Source: an uncultured Vibrio sp. (GTDB lineage Bacteria > Pseudomonadota > Gammaproteobacteria > Enterobacterales > Vibrionaceae). From it: a DNA stretch of 64,000 bases. The stretch is from assembly GCF_963675395.1 (NCBI RefSeq), contig NZ_OY776222.1:310001-374000 (forward strand), in the 5' to 3' direction. The position numbers and the translations under genes are program-made. How positions within the stretch are numbered: position 1 is the stretch's first letter; each line of letters begins with the position of its first letter. The notes under the pieces were generated by a model. That model was not told the DNA's origin and ran no database searches. It saw nothing but the letters and a program-made list of their open reading frames with translations. Below are positions 8,847 through 17,744 of this stretch, in pieces.

Positions 8847-9050
8847 ATGGACTTGCATACATGCGTAATTGTGCTTAGAAACCAAAAGGTTATTACGAGT
8901 AAATCCGTTGATCATTCTATCGGAATAATTGAGCGAGATGCAAAAAACGAGATTTCAGAAATTCAAATTAATACGACCGATGGGGGTAACATCAGAACCT
9001 ATCACTACAATAATGTAGAGGAGTCGCTTGAAAGTTTGATGAATCTCTAA
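8847..9050 (+). CDS. Hypothetical 67-residue protein
   Basis: A small soluble protein beginning MDLHTCVIVL, with AAGGGA seven bases before the ATG and a strong terminator 41 bases past the stop. These signals support a real gene. It is rich in beta-prone residues and has no membrane segment or cysteine cluster. I do not recognise a family. It is divergent from the Ada-AlkA gene, but a shared function is not implied. Confidence 0.65.
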   Translation: MDLHTCVIVLRNQKVITSKSVDHSIGIIERDAKNEISEIQINTTDGGNIRTYHYNNVEESLESLMNL

Positions 9051-9090
9051 CTGTGGTTCCCGAACAAACCTTCCCCTCTTTAACAACAAA

Positions 9091-9118
9091 ATAATAGAGC
9101 ACACCCGTGCTCTATTTT
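9091..9118. terminator. Bidirectional terminator
   Basis: Ten-base perfect stem AATAGAGCAC/GTGCTCTATT with a four-base loop, followed by T-rich sequence. It ends the transcript of the 67-residue protein. Confidence 0.8.
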
Positions 9119-9140
9119 TGGGTCTAAACACCACCTATCT

Positions 9141-9299
9141 AGCATTGCTGCTCTTTGCTCTAACTTCGAAAATGGTTTGTTCCTAGCAAACAACGGTTAT
9201 GAATTTGGATTAGCTCTATTGGCAGCAAGTGTTTCGCTCGTGCTATCGGGCGCAAGCAAAGCCGCTCTGGACAACGTGTTGAACAAGACTTTATCTTAA
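9141..9299 (+). pseudogene. Remnant of a DoxX-family gene (C-terminal end)
   Basis: An open frame without a usable start encodes about 52 residues ending at TAA 9297-9299. The stretch GYEFGLALLAASVSLVLSG, followed by a Lys/Ala/Leu/Asp tail, closely resembles the last membrane helix and end of DoxX-family proteins, which are normally about 130-150 residues long with four helices. The upstream three-quarters is missing and is replaced by the terminator of the preceding gene. I read it as a decayed gene end left by a deletion. Confidence 0.55.
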
Positions 9300-9339
9300 T
9301 TCTTCCTCATGCAACTTAACGTACAACCAAGTTTTCATG

Positions 9340-9378
9340 AAAAAGCCCCTGATATCACGTCAGGGGCTTTCATTTTTT
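9340..9378. terminator. Terminator of the LysR-family gene
   Basis: Stem AAAGCCCCTGA/TCAGGGGCTTT with a short loop, flanked by A and T runs. It serves the minus-strand LysR gene and could work in both directions. Confidence 0.85.
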
Positions 9379-9402
9379 GTTCAATTCACAGCAAAGAATG
9401 GC

Positions 9403-10296
9403 TTATTCGTCAGACAATCCCGATCCTATTTGCTGCAAGCTGTAAGCGGTAAGCGGATCAATATCCTTAACAATCTCTTCAACCTGTTGAATCGCGTCCA
9501 CAGACGAACTCGCTTTGCGATAGCTCAAGTAAATAGGGCGATGCCAGTCTTCCACTCCAGACACCTTGTAGAGCTGCCCATTAGCAATAAATGGCTCAAC
9601 AAGAGATATCGGTAAGTAGGCGGCCCCACCCTTTTCTAGAATAAAGTCCAGTGCAATACGCGCAGTTGAGGTCCGTAAGAACGGTGCCGGGATTTTCGGG
9701 TGGCGCTCAGAATGCTCAGAAGCAAAACGGGTGCCCCAGTCAACGTATACGTATTTTTTATCAAATACCGTATCTAGCGAATCTTGTTCGGTCGATACCA
9801 AAACAAGCACAACATCAGCCACTTTTTTACAGTTCAGCTCATCCGCTTTTATCTGGTCAAAAGCAAATGCCATATCCAGAGTGCGCTCCAGCAAACTACG
9901 GCTGAGCATTTCGCGTCCCATGACTTCCGCCATAAAGCCATAGCCGCCGAAAGAATCGGTGACCACACTCAAGCAGTTCTGTAGATACGCATCCCAAATA
10001 TTTGGTGTACCACCTAAGGTAAGTTGCAGCGCTTTGCCATCATCGAGTGACAGTTCAAGCTTGGCTTGCTGCAATGTAGTGACCATCACCTCGGCATAAC
10101 TGATCAAACGCTCACCCGCAGAGGTTAACTTAATGTTATTGCGATCACGAATAAACAATTGAGTATCGAAATAACTTTCCAGTTGCTTGATGCGAGCACT
10201 CACAGCAGCTTGGGTAATATACAAGTTCTCAGCGGCACGTCCAAAGTGACGAACCCTTGCCAGCTCTAAAAATGTTCGAAAGACCTTTACATCCAT
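9403..10296 (-). CDS. hdfR: HdfR-like LysR-family transcriptional regulator
   Basis: A 297-residue LysR regulator: N-terminal winged helix-turn-helix at residues 1-60 (MDVKVFRTFLELARVRHFG, AAVSARIKQLE), then the substrate-binding-type effector domain. The N-terminus strongly resembles E. coli HdfR (RTRHFGRAAE and RHRNNIRLT blocks), known as a repressor of flhDC. It is divergent from maoP, as hdfR is in E. coli, which supports orthology. Vibrios use a different flagellar master regulator (FlrA), so the target here is probably different. Start at 10296: AGGAG lies seven bases upstream. Confidence 0.85.
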   Translation of the reverse strand: MDVKVFRTFLELARVRHFGRAAENLYITQAAVSARIKQLESYFDTQLFIRDRNNIKLTSAGERLISYAEVMVTTLQQAKLELSLDDGKALQLTLGGTPNIWDAYLQNCLSVVTDSFGGYGFMAEVMGREMLSRSLLERTLDMAFAFDQIKADELNCKKVADVVLVLVSTEQDSLDTVFDKKYVYVDWGTRFASEHSERHPKIPAPFLRTSTARIALDFILEKGGAAYLPISLVEPFIANGQLYKVSGVEDWHRPIYLSYRKASSSVDAIQQVEEIVKDIDPLTAYSLQQIGSGLSDE

Positions 10297-10444
10297 AAAC
10301 CATCTCCTGGTTAATATCAAACCAGATTAACAACTAATTAAAATCATGACGATAAAAAAAATTTGTTTTTCTTTTGTTAGCTTTACGCCTAATTTTCGCC
10401 TTAGTTCATTACATTCATCAATAACGGTTACAGAGGCTGTTGAC

Positions 10445-10798
10445 ATGTCTGACACTGAATTCCGTCATGGCAAAAAACGATTTTACGATAACGTAAAATT
10501 CCCACGCGGATTTGCAAAGTCTGGTGATTTTACTCTTGCAGAAGAGGAAATCCTAACAATTTATGGGGATACAATGCTTGGTCTGGAAACTGGCGAGCTA
10601 ACACCGGAAAACAGCGAAGAGAAACACTTCGTTAAGGTGTTAGAGCACCCAGGCAAAGCAAAAACCAAAATTGAGCGTACGTGGTTAAAATACACTCAAC
10701 TCGCTCGTGGTCGTAAGCGCTTCCATACGCTAAACGGACGCAATAAACCTGAAGCGGCGGAAGACTACACGGAAGAGAGTTTGGTTGAAGACGATTAA
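10445..10798 (+). CDS. maoP: MaoP (YifE, DUF413) macrodomain protein
   Basis: A 117-residue protein of the DUF413/YifE family (112 residues in E. coli). The core includes FYDNVKFPRGFAKSGDFT, the acidic EEEILTIYGDTMLGLE and WLKYTQLARGRKRFHTL. In E. coli MaoP acts with the short site maoS to insulate the Ori macrodomain. The family occurs in Dam-containing gammaproteobacteria. Start at 10445: AGAGG lies upstream; the longer frame from 10346 adds 33 residues outside the family. It faces the hdfR-like gene, the same divergent pair as in enterobacteria. Confidence 0.9.
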   Translation: MSDTEFRHGKKRFYDNVKFPRGFAKSGDFTLAEEEILTIYGDTMLGLETGELTPENSEEKHFVKVLEHPGKAKTKIERTWLKYTQLARGRKRFHTLNGRNKPEAAEDYTEESLVEDD

Positions 10799-10891
10799 TT
10801 TATCAGTATCAATTAATCGATAGTTAAGTCGAAGACTTAGACACGCGTACATTCTCCTTAAGAGTGAACGTTTGTGATTTTTTCTTCTCCT

Positions 10892-10926
10892 AAAGCCCAA
10901 GGTCGCGTTCTCCCGAGGGCTTTATT
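10892..10926 (+). terminator. Probable terminator of maoP
   Basis: Stem AAAGCCC/GGGCTTT with an 18-base loop, followed by a short T-rich stretch. Weaker than the other terminators in the window. Confidence 0.5.
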
Positions 10927-10947
10927 TGCACATCAAACCATACAGGT

Positions 10948-11199
10948 CTACTTGGCAAGCATCGCAATCTTTTTCAAGAAACTCTCCTTCAGGTGTTCCT
11001 GCTCGTACTCAAGGTGATACGTATTGTGGAAACCAACCTTTAACTCAACACCGTTTCCTCGCAAAAATACGTTGTAACCATCATAATCAGAAAACGCCTC
11101 AACCCCTTCATAGATCTTACCAAACTCAGTTGGGGTGCCGTTGTCCATCACATTTTCGTATGCCGATAATACTTTGCTTGGATCTAATTCGTTTTTCAT
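10948..11199 (-). CDS. DUF3081-type small protein
   Basis: An 83-residue soluble protein beginning MKNELDPSKV. The blocks GTPTEFGKIYEGVEAFSDYDGY and VELKVGFHNTYHLEY resemble the DUF3081 family found in Vibrio and Shewanella. Function is unknown. The ATG at 11199 is preceded by GAGGAAAT at good spacing, better than the ATG at 11223. It converges on maoP. Confidence 0.75.
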   Translation of the reverse strand: MKNELDPSKVLSAYENVMDNGTPTEFGKIYEGVEAFSDYDGYNVFLRGNGVELKVGFHNTYHLEYEQEHLKESFLKKIAMLAK

Positions 11200-11577
11200 A
11201 GCGATTTCCTCACCAATACACACCTCTTAATTATGGATAAGGAATTTGCACCTCGCCATATTCGAGGTTGCCCCAAAGCAAAAGATCTTCATGTCTTGCG
11301 ATACTCGTTACCTCTTCCGTACCAGCACTGTATTCCTACGTGATAAAAACTTAATTTCAGCCATGAAATTTACCTCAATACACTCTAAGATAATAAGAAG
11401 CCAAAATCGAAACAGATCCTTTGCAGAGTCATAATTTGGCTTATTTGTTGATAAAAACAACACTGGTTAAAGAAAGAGCAAATTTTTGACCTAAAACAAT
11501 GGCAGTCGCTGACAACTTATTTTATAATGCGAATTAATGTTTCAGAACATCTTAAATTCAATAACTAGGGGCACAAA
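11200..11577. other. Intergenic region before nagB
   Basis: 378 bases between the DUF3081-type gene (minus) and nagB (plus). A perfect TATAAT at 11523-11528 is a likely -10 for nagB. It sits inside an AT-rich, roughly symmetric stretch at 11517-11539 that loosely resembles a NagC site. No further structure seen. Confidence 0.5.
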
Positions 11578-12378
11578 ATGAGACTTATCCCGTTAACTCA
11601 AGCAGCACAAGTAGGTAAGTGGGCAGCAGCACACATCGCAAAACGCATCAACGATTTCCAACCTACTGCTGAACGTCCATTCGTTCTGGGTCTACCTACT
11701 GGTGGCACTCCTCTAGCAACTTACAACGCATTAATTGAACTACATAAAGCGGGTGAAGTGAGCTTTAAGCACGTTGTGACTTTCAACATGGATGAATATA
11801 TTGGTATCCCTGCAGATCACCCTGAATCTTACCGTTCATTCATGTACAGCAACTTCTTCAACCACATTGATATTAAAGAAGAAAATATCAACCTGCTAAA
11901 CGGTAATACCGAAGATCACGACGCAGAGTGCAAGCGCTACGAAGATAAGATCAAATCTTACGGTAAAATCAATTTGTTCATGGGTGGTGTAGGTAACGAC
12001 GGTCATATTGCGTTCAACGAGCCAGCATCGTCACTTTCTTCTCGTACTCGAATCAAAACTCTGACGGAAGATACTCGTATCGCGAACTCTCGTTTCTTTG
12101 ACGGCGACATTAATCAAGTTCCAAAATACGCACTGACGATCGGTGTTGGTACTCTTCTAGATTCTGAAGAGGTGATGATCCTAGTGACAGGCCATAACAA
12201 AGCACTTGCTCTTGAAGCAGCAGTAGAAGGCTGCGTTAACCACCTTTGGACAGTCTCAGCGCTTCAACTGCACCCGAAAGCCGTGATCGTATGTGATGAG
12301 CCTTCTCAGCAAGAGCTAAAAGTGAAGACAGTAAAATACTTCTCTGAGCTAGAAGCAGAAAACATCAAGGGCTTCTAA
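11578..12378 (+). CDS. nagB: Glucosamine-6-phosphate deaminase NagB
   Basis: A 266-residue enzyme that converts glucosamine-6-phosphate to fructose-6-phosphate and ammonia, the last step of amino-sugar breakdown. It has the standard length and the family motifs [12 protein letters not shown] (phosphate loop), [10 protein letters not shown] with the catalytic Asp, and [18 protein letters not shown] with catalytic Asp, His and Glu. It stands alone here with its own promoter and terminator. It would feed glucosamine-6-phosphate from chitin, and also galactosamine-like sugars only if converted elsewhere. The aga cluster at the right end is a separate route. Confidence 0.97.
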   Translation: MRLIPLTQAAQVGKWAAAHIAKRINDFQPTAERPFVLGLPTGGTPLATYNALIELHKAGEVSFKHVVTFNMDEYIGIPADHPESYRSFMYSNFFNHIDIKEENINLLNGNTEDHDAECKRYEDKIKSYGKINLFMGGVGNDGHIAFNEPASSLSSRTRIKTLTEDTRIANSRFFDGDINQVPKYALTIGVGTLLDSEEVMILVTGHNKALALEAAVEGCVNHLWTVSALQLHPKAVIVCDEPSQQELKVKTVKYFSELEAENIKGF

Positions 12379-12412
12379 GGGTCGCTAGACTTTTCACTCA
12401 CGCTAGAAATAC

Positions 12413-12440
12413 AAAACCCGTGATCACTCACGGGTTTTTA
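12413..12440 (+). terminator. Terminator of nagB
   Basis: Stem AAAACCCGTGA/TCACGGGTTTT with a TCAC-type loop and trailing T. It lies 35 bases past the stop. Confidence 0.9.
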
Positions 12441-12488
12441 TTTAATCCCCACTCATCTTCGTGCAAGCCTTTCCATCCAAATCCCAAG

Positions 12489-12510
12489 GTGTTATACCTA
12501 TATATAACAC
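12489..12510. promoter_or_regulatory. Candidate GntR/YtrA-type operator
   Basis: Perfect inverted repeat GTGTTATA (12489-12496) and TATAACAC (12503-12510) with a six-base spacer. It lies 24 bases before the GntR-family start. The AT-rich centre could also hold the -10, so repressor binding would block transcription. Confidence 0.7.
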
Positions 12511-12533
12511 TAATTTGGCCAAAGGGTTTCATC

Positions 12534-12905
12534 ATGAAACAGTGGCATGATCGCCAACCCATTTTCCGTCAGTTGGCTGACCTGCTCACTCAGCAAATAC
12601 TACAAGAGACTTGGAAAGAGGGTGAAGCGTTGCCTTCTGTACGTCGCGTCGCTGCTGATATGAAAATCAACCACCTTACTGTCATGAAAGGCTACCAGCT
12701 CTTGGTTGAGCAAGGCGTGGTGGAGAAGAAACCTGGTCAAGGTATGTTTGTCTCAACTGGAGCAAAACAACGCTTATTAGCCACAGAAAAAAAACGCTTT
12801 CTCAATGAACAGATCCCTCAGATAGCCGAAACACTAAAGCACCTGGATATGTCGCTCGATGAGCTTATCCTACAACTCAAATTACAAATTAAAGGTGACC
12901 AATGA
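12534..12905 (+). CDS. YtrA-subfamily GntR regulator
   Basis: A 123-residue regulator: GntR winged helix-turn-helix at residues 5-75 (EALPSVRRVAADMKINHLTVMKGYQLL, then the wing KKPGQGMFV) and a short helical dimerisation tail. This short architecture, with an ABC transporter downstream, defines the YtrA subfamily. Such repressors usually autoregulate the operon; the GTGTTATA inverted repeat at 12489-12510 is the likely operator. The ATG at 12534 follows AAAGGG; an upstream frame to 12420 overlaps the nagB terminator and is rejected. Its stop overlaps the next start (ATGA). Confidence 0.92.
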   Translation: MKQWHDRQPIFRQLADLLTQQILQETWKEGEALPSVRRVAADMKINHLTVMKGYQLLVEQGVVEKKPGQGMFVSTGAKQRLLATEKKRFLNEQIPQIAETLKHLDMSLDELILQLKLQIKGDQ

Positions 12906-13759
12906 ACCCAACAGTCAGTGTAAAGCACCTCTCCAAACACTATAGCCACCAAGGAGAAACACTACACGATATCAGTTTTGACTTGCATCCTGGTCAGGTG
13001 CTCGGTTTACTCGGTCACAATGGTGCTGGTAAGTCGACGTTAATTAACGCTCTGCTAGGCGCACATGAATATAAAGGAACGATCCGCATCAACGGCTATG
13101 AACCGATCATGCAGCGCCACAAAATTATGCAGCACTTGTCGTATATCTCAGATGTTAACGTGCTGCCAGACTGGATGACGGTCGAGCAGCTATTGACCTA
13201 TACCGAGGGGGTTCACCCAGGCTTCGATCGCCACAAAGCTGATGCGATACTTCACCAGACGGATGTCAAATCAAAATCTCGCATTCGCACTTTGTCGAAA
13301 GGGATGAAAGTGCAGCTGCATCTGGCGATAGTCATCGCGACCAATACGCAAATACTGATCCTTGATGAGCCGACTCTCGGTTTAGACTTAGTTTACCGGG
13401 ATACCTTCTATCGTCACCTCTTAGAATGGTTTCACGATGGCGATCGAGTCTTGATCATCGCCAGCCATGAAGTTTCTGAAATTGAGCATCTGTTAACAGA
13501 TGTTCTGATCCTCAAACACGGTCATTCTGTTTTGCAAACGTCGATGGATAGTATCCACGAGGATTACTTTATCCTTGATGCCAATGACTCATTTCGTCTG
13601 CAAATTGAGGCAATGCACCCGCTTGCTTCGCAAAAGGGACTTGGCACAACCAAATGGCTGCTACCTTCAAAGTACGCGGCACAAGTCGAAGGTTTGGGTG
13701 ACATTCACGGTGTAACACTGTCAGATCTGTTTCTCGCGTTGCAAAAGGGGGCTGATTAA
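12902..13759 (+). CDS. ABC transporter ATP-binding protein
   Basis: A 285-residue ATPase with Walker A GHNGAGKST (residues 38-46), signature LSKGMKVQLHLA, Walker B ILILDEPTLGLD and the switch His in ASHEVSE. The signature has SKGM rather than SGGQ, common in YtrB/EcsA-like exporters. The domain is followed by a C-terminal extension of about 70 residues. It is translationally coupled to the GntR gene (four-base overlap) and to the permease (one-base overlap). The cargo is unknown; related operons respond to cell-wall-active compounds. Confidence 0.92.
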   Translation: MNPTVSVKHLSKHYSHQGETLHDISFDLHPGQVLGLLGHNGAGKSTLINALLGAHEYKGTIRINGYEPIMQRHKIMQHLSYISDVNVLPDWMTVEQLLTYTEGVHPGFDRHKADAILHQTDVKSKSRIRTLSKGMKVQLHLAIVIATNTQILILDEPTLGLDLVYRDTFYRHLLEWFHDGDRVLIIASHEVSEIEHLLTDVLILKHGHSVLQTSMDSIHEDYFILDANDSFRLQIEAMHPLASQKGLGTTKWLLPSKYAAQVEGLGDIHGVTLSDLFLALQKGAD

Positions 13760-14589
13760 TGCATTCGATAATGACGATGTTAAATAAAGAGAGGCTAGAA
13801 AACCCTCTCGTGTCTCGCGTGCCCTTTTTTATGTTTGTGTGTGGGACCTTGTTGTTTATTGGTTTAATAAGCAACTCGAACCTTCAGCAAAACTTCTTTT
13901 TCCAAATGAGTATTGGTGGTAATGCTGATGGCATCCAAAAGCAACTGGGAGAAGAATTAAGTTCATTTATTGCTGGCGGTGCCGGCTTACTTTCTATTCT
14001 GCTGGGTACACTATACTTCCCGAGAACGCTACGTAAAGAGCGTTCAGAAGGCAGTATCATGTTCTGGCGTAGTATGCCGATCAGCGATGTTCAGGTGCAC
14101 GTAGTAAAGCTCGTTTTCGGCCTGCTGGTGATTCCTCTGGTGTGCTCTTTCCTGGTCATCATTGCCGATGTGATGTTGTGGTCGCTGAATGTAACCACCG
14201 ACCATCAGATCGATTTCTTATATCATTACTCATCAATAGGGTACGTATTGCTGCATTGGGGCGAGTTTCTGTTAAGAATGGGATTGGCTGGATTTTTACT
14301 GCTGCCTTTGGCTCTGACAACCATGGCCATCTCACAAAAAGTAAACTCTCCGCTGGTGATCTTGTTTATCGCCATTTATGCGCTGCGCTGGATGCCAATC
14401 GCGATGTTTGGTTACTACGGCATGGATCAGTTTTTCTCTGAGATATTCTACCTACCTTTCCATGCTATCATCGCGCCGAATCCACTGGATGCGTTTGCAG
14501 AGGTTGGAAACACTAATCTTGGTATTTATGCCTTTATTGGCGTATTAGCTTGGGCGGCAAGCCTCAGAATCAGCCGAACCATTCAATAG
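13759..14589 (+). CDS. ABC transporter permease
   Basis: A 276-residue membrane protein with about six hydrophobic helices and a large extracytoplasmic loop after the first (about residues 40-75). It is the membrane partner of the preceding ATPase. The ABC-2 type arrangement suggests export. Its ATG shares a base with the stop of the ATPase gene. The blocks RTLRKERSEGSIMFWRSMPIS and LRWMPIAMFG are typical of this permease group. Substrate unknown. Confidence 0.85.
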   Translation: MHSIMTMLNKERLENPLVSRVPFFMFVCGTLLFIGLISNSNLQQNFFFQMSIGGNADGIQKQLGEELSSFIAGGAGLLSILLGTLYFPRTLRKERSEGSIMFWRSMPISDVQVHVVKLVFGLLVIPLVCSFLVIIADVMLWSLNVTTDHQIDFLYHYSSIGYVLLHWGEFLLRMGLAGFLLLPLALTTMAISQKVNSPLVILFIAIYALRWMPIAMFGYYGMDQFFSEIFYLPFHAIIAPNPLDAFAEVGNTNLGIYAFIGVLAWAASLRISRTIQ

Positions 14590-14618
14590 CGATAGAAGCC
14601 CGACGCTGAACTCAAAAA

Positions 14619-14656
14619 CAAAAAATGGCCACAACTTTGGTTGTGACCATTTTTAT
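14619..14656. terminator. Shared bidirectional terminator
   Basis: Long stem AAAAATGG-CACAAC/GTTGTG-CCATTTTT with a TTTG loop, flanked by A and T runs. It separates the convergent permease and gltS genes and can serve both. Confidence 0.9.
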
Positions 14657-14671
14657 CACTCCCCTGCTCTC

Positions 14672-15898
14672 TTAGCCCAGAAAGGATATGTACCCTTGCA
14701 GGATGACCAAGTTGACGATGTCGATAAAGAAAGCGCCGACAATGGGTACCACCATAAATGCCTGAGGTGATGGCCCATAACGATTAACGATAGACCCCAT
14801 GTTCATTACCGCTGTTGGCGTGGCACCCAAACCAAAACCACAGTGACCACCAGCAATGACCGCAGCATCATAGTTACGCCCCATAACTTTAAAGGTCACA
14901 TAGTAGGTAAAAATTGCCAGTACCGCAGACTGCACAGCCAGAATCACTAAAAATGGAATAGCCAAATCGAATATATTCCACAGTTTCAAGCTCATTAACG
15001 CCATAGCCAGAAACAGGGATAGTGACACGGTACCGAGCATATCCACCGTTTCTGCATCCAACTTACGTATCTTGGTCACTTCCAGGAAGTTGGTCACAAC
15101 CACGCCAATAAACAAGGCATACACAAAATCAGGGATCATTAACCATGAGATTTCGAACGTATTTACCCATTGCTCTAAGTATTTGGCGCCAGTGACACAA
15201 ATCAGTAAAAAGAACAGCTTCTCAACCACTTTTTTCGCCGTTACTTTGTCTTCTTCGTATTCGTTGTAGGTCACCAATTCCGGGAATTTTTCATGCGTCT
15301 TGGCGCTGCGGCCATATTCCGATTCGATACCATGCTTATCCACCAAACGTTCTGCCATCGGGCTGCCGATAATACCGCCAATGATCAAGCCAAATGTGGC
15401 CGACGCCATCGCGATTTCCAAAACGTTATTCAATCCATACACATCTTGGAAGGTTTGAGACCAGGCCGCTCCTGTTCCATGCCCACCAGAAAGCGTTATT
15501 GAGCCGGCAATCAGCCCCATTAATGGATCTAAGCCAAGAGCTGCTGCCAGTGAAACGCCCACGCCATTCTGGATGATGATGTAAAATGAAGCCACCGCTA
15601 AGAAGATAAAAACTTTGGCTCCACCCTTCATCAGTTGGGTGTAATTTGCCGCTAAGCCGACGGTTGAAAAAAACATCAACATAAACGTGTTTTGTAACGG
15701 AAGATCGAACTCTAAATCGATGCCGTAGAAATGAAGTGTCGTAATCAGACAGGCTACGATAAGACCGCCCACAATAGGCTCTGGTATGTTGAACTTATTT
15801 AAAATTGGCAGCTTGGCATTTACGAAATGTCCTAGGAAAAGCACACTGATCGCAACCATGAAGGACTCCAGAGCCCCGATAGATATTATATGATTCAT
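14672..15898 (-). CDS. gltS: Sodium/glutamate symporter GltS
   Basis: A 408-residue inner-membrane Na+-driven glutamate importer (401 in E. coli) with about ten helices arranged as two inverted halves. Family blocks include NIPEPIVGGLIVACLITTL near residue 45, TLSGGHGTGAAW and the matching second-half motif GGHCGFGLGATPTAVMNM. These are the two re-entrant glycine-rich loops. The ATG at 15898 is chosen because GAGGTG precedes it; the upstream ATG at 15925 abuts a GGAGG with no spacing. Monocistronic. Confidence 0.95.
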   Translation of the reverse strand: MNHIISIGALESFMVAISVLFLGHFVNAKLPILNKFNIPEPIVGGLIVACLITTLHFYGIDLEFDLPLQNTFMLMFFSTVGLAANYTQLMKGGAKVFIFLAVASFYIIIQNGVGVSLAAALGLDPLMGLIAGSITLSGGHGTGAAWSQTFQDVYGLNNVLEIAMASATFGLIIGGIIGSPMAERLVDKHGIESEYGRSAKTHEKFPELVTYNEYEEDKVTAKKVVEKLFFLLICVTGAKYLEQWVNTFEISWLMIPDFVYALFIGVVVTNFLEVTKIRKLDAETVDMLGTVSLSLFLAMALMSLKLWNIFDLAIPFLVILAVQSAVLAIFTYYVTFKVMGRNYDAAVIAGGHCGFGLGATPTAVMNMGSIVNRYGPSPQAFMVVPIVGAFFIDIVNLVILQGYISFLG

Positions 15899-16354
15899 AT
15901 CACCTCTTATTGTTGTTCTCTTCATCCTCCATAATGATTGAGTGTTAATTTAACCTTGTTCCAATAGCAAACATTCTCACTGATGTTTTCAAAAATATTC
16001 TAAAGAGCTTACAAATGCGCGACAGACTCTATCAGAGCGCATTAAAATGTAAGCGGAAGGGGACGTTATCGCGTAGTTTACTTATGGACGTTTAATCAAG
16101 CCGAATCCAGGGAAACTCTCAAGCAACAACGAAAATGACCACTTTAGCGAAAACAGATTATAGCATATCGACAAAAACTGTCTTTATTTCAATGATATTC
16201 ATGAAATCTATAACTTAAAGCTCGATTGATTAATTCCGTACTCGTACACCGCACCTGAAAACAGAAAATGGATTAGGTTTAAATCCCTCTCACTGATACA
16301 ACGTATGAACAGGGTAAGTAATTCGGTATTCTTAGAGGAATATAAGGAGTAGCC
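15899..16354. other. Intergenic region between gltS and the DCC gene
   Basis: 456 bases that hold the divergent promoters of gltS and the DCC-family gene. AT-rich overall. I see no gene, long repeat or recognisable operator. Confidence 0.5.
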
Positions 16355-16741
16355 ATGACAAAGCTCACCATATTTTATGATGGTACCTGCCCACTTTGTG
16401 CCAAAGAGATGAGGGCATTAACAAAGCACGATACGCATCAGTATATTCGTAGCGTCGATATTTATAGCGACGCCTTCTCTGAATACCCTCAAATCGATGC
16501 CGCCAAAGCAAATACCGTACTCCACGCTTTGGACGACTGCGGTAATTTACTTTTCGGCTTAGACGTCACCTATCGCGCATGGCAGCTGGTGGGGAGAGGT
16601 TGGCTTTATGCACCATTACGCTGGCCTTTGATTCGCCCCGTTTCCGATTGGCTGTATATTAAATTCGCTAACAACAGATACCGCATTTCTTACTGGCTCA
16701 CTGGCAAGTCCCGCTGCGGCACCAATCAATGTTCACGTTAA
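16355..16741 (+). CDS. DCC-family thiol-disulfide oxidoreductase-like protein
   Basis: A 128-residue protein of the DUF393/DCC family, named for a conserved Asp and two cysteines: here FYDGTCPLCAKEM (Asp9, Cys12, Cys15). It has a thioredoxin-like start, and the CPLC pair suggests redox chemistry, though no reaction is proven for the family. AAGGAG lies before the ATG. It is monocistronic; a parS2 site lies about 150 bases downstream. Confidence 0.88.
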   Translation: MTKLTIFYDGTCPLCAKEMRALTKHDTHQYIRSVDIYSDAFSEYPQIDAAKANTVLHALDDCGNLLFGLDVTYRAWQLVGRGWLYAPLRWPLIRPVSDWLYIKFANNRYRISYWLTGKSRCGTNQCSR

Positions 16742-16888
16742 TACGTACTTAAAATCACTTGAGATATAATGCCTAATCCAAACTCTACTCGAGAAAGTGA
16801 CAATAAGAGACTAATCCCGTCAGATGCCGAGCTTCGGTTCAATTTCGTAAAGGTGAGATCAATACATTTTGAATGAAATCATGACCGG

Positions 16889-16903
16889 GTTTACAGTGTA
16901 AAG
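16889..16903. other. parS2 centromere site
   Basis: GTTTACAGTGTAAAG matches the chromosome-2 parS consensus NTTTACANTGTAAAN. It lies between the DCC gene and the LytTR regulator. It is the most distant parS2 in this window, about 11.5 kb from ori2. Confidence 0.85.
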
Positions 16904-16930
16904 AATCAGCAGTGACTTACTAAGTAAAGG

Positions 16931-17722
16931 TTACATTCCCTTGAATAAACTTTGCGAGGCTCGGCTGACCGCCAGTTTATTATCACCAATATGGACAAAC
17001 ATTCGTCCGGTAAAATCTTTATTTACTTTATTGATTTTGCACACCTGAACCACCGTTGAGCGATGCACTTGCCAAAACTGTTCGGGATTAAGTTGTTGCA
17101 TCAGTTCTTTTAACGATGTGCGAATCAGATATTCCATAACCGCCCCCTGCCCCTGATGCGCATAAACGGAGACGTATTTCTCTTCTGCCTTGAAATAGAG
17201 TACATCTGATGTGGCAATCAAGTGAATGTCTTCACCCTGAGTCGCTTTAATCCATTGCAGGTATTGAGGCGTTTTGGGGGCTGATAGTTGCTGAAGCTGA
17301 TCTAATAAACTATTCATCTGCATATTGCTGTTGTGTTGCCCTAGATTGGCAAGACGAGCTTGAACGCGCTCACACGTGGTTTGCAAACGATCATCCGAGA
17401 TGGGTTTGAGTAAGTAATCTGCCGCATTTTGTTCAAACGCTTTAATCGCGTAATCGTCATATGCGGTAACAAAAACGATCAAAGGTGGATTCACCATACC
17501 ATTTATTTTTTGCGCCAGAGTCACTCCGTCTAAAACGGGCATGCGAATATCAAGAAAAGCGATATCAGGTTGATTATGTTGAATGGCACTCCAAGCCTGC
17601 TCACCGTCCGCGACTTTTGCGATCACTTCCAGTTCTGGCCATACATCAGCGAGGCTTTTATCCAAATGCCGCCTTAATAGCGGCTCATCGTCGGCAATGA
17701 TGGCCGTAATACCAGTCTTCAT
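16931..17722 (-). CDS. LytTR-family response regulator
   Basis: A 263-residue regulator: receiver domain at residues 1-120, with acidic pocket Asp11-Asp12 and phospho-acceptor Asp58 (FLDIRMP), and a LytTR DNA-binding domain at about residues 160-263 ([39 protein letters not shown]). It is the partner of the LytS-type kinase encoded just upstream. AAGGAG precedes the ATG at 17722, better than the ATG at 17755 that overlaps the kinase. It is the last gene of the seven-gene operon and probably controls that operon; no LytTR direct repeat was identified with confidence. Confidence 0.92.
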   Translation of the reverse strand: MKTGITAIIADDEPLLRRHLDKSLADVWPELEVIAKVADGEQAWSAIQHNQPDIAFLDIRMPVLDGVTLAQKINGMVNPPLIVFVTAYDDYAIKAFEQNAADYLLKPISDDRLQTTCERVQARLANLGQHNSNMQMNSLLDQLQQLSAPKTPQYLQWIKATQGEDIHLIATSDVLYFKAEEKYVSVYAHQGQGAVMEYLIRTSLKELMQQLNPEQFWQVHRSTVVQVCKINKVNKDFTGRMFVHIGDNKLAVSRASQSLFKGM

Positions 17723-17744
17723 TTCCCCAACTCCTTGATTATGA

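Noticed and set aside
11517..11539. NagC-like symmetric stretch before nagB
   Set aside because: AT-rich with few informative positions; mentioned as context only, not claimed as an operator.
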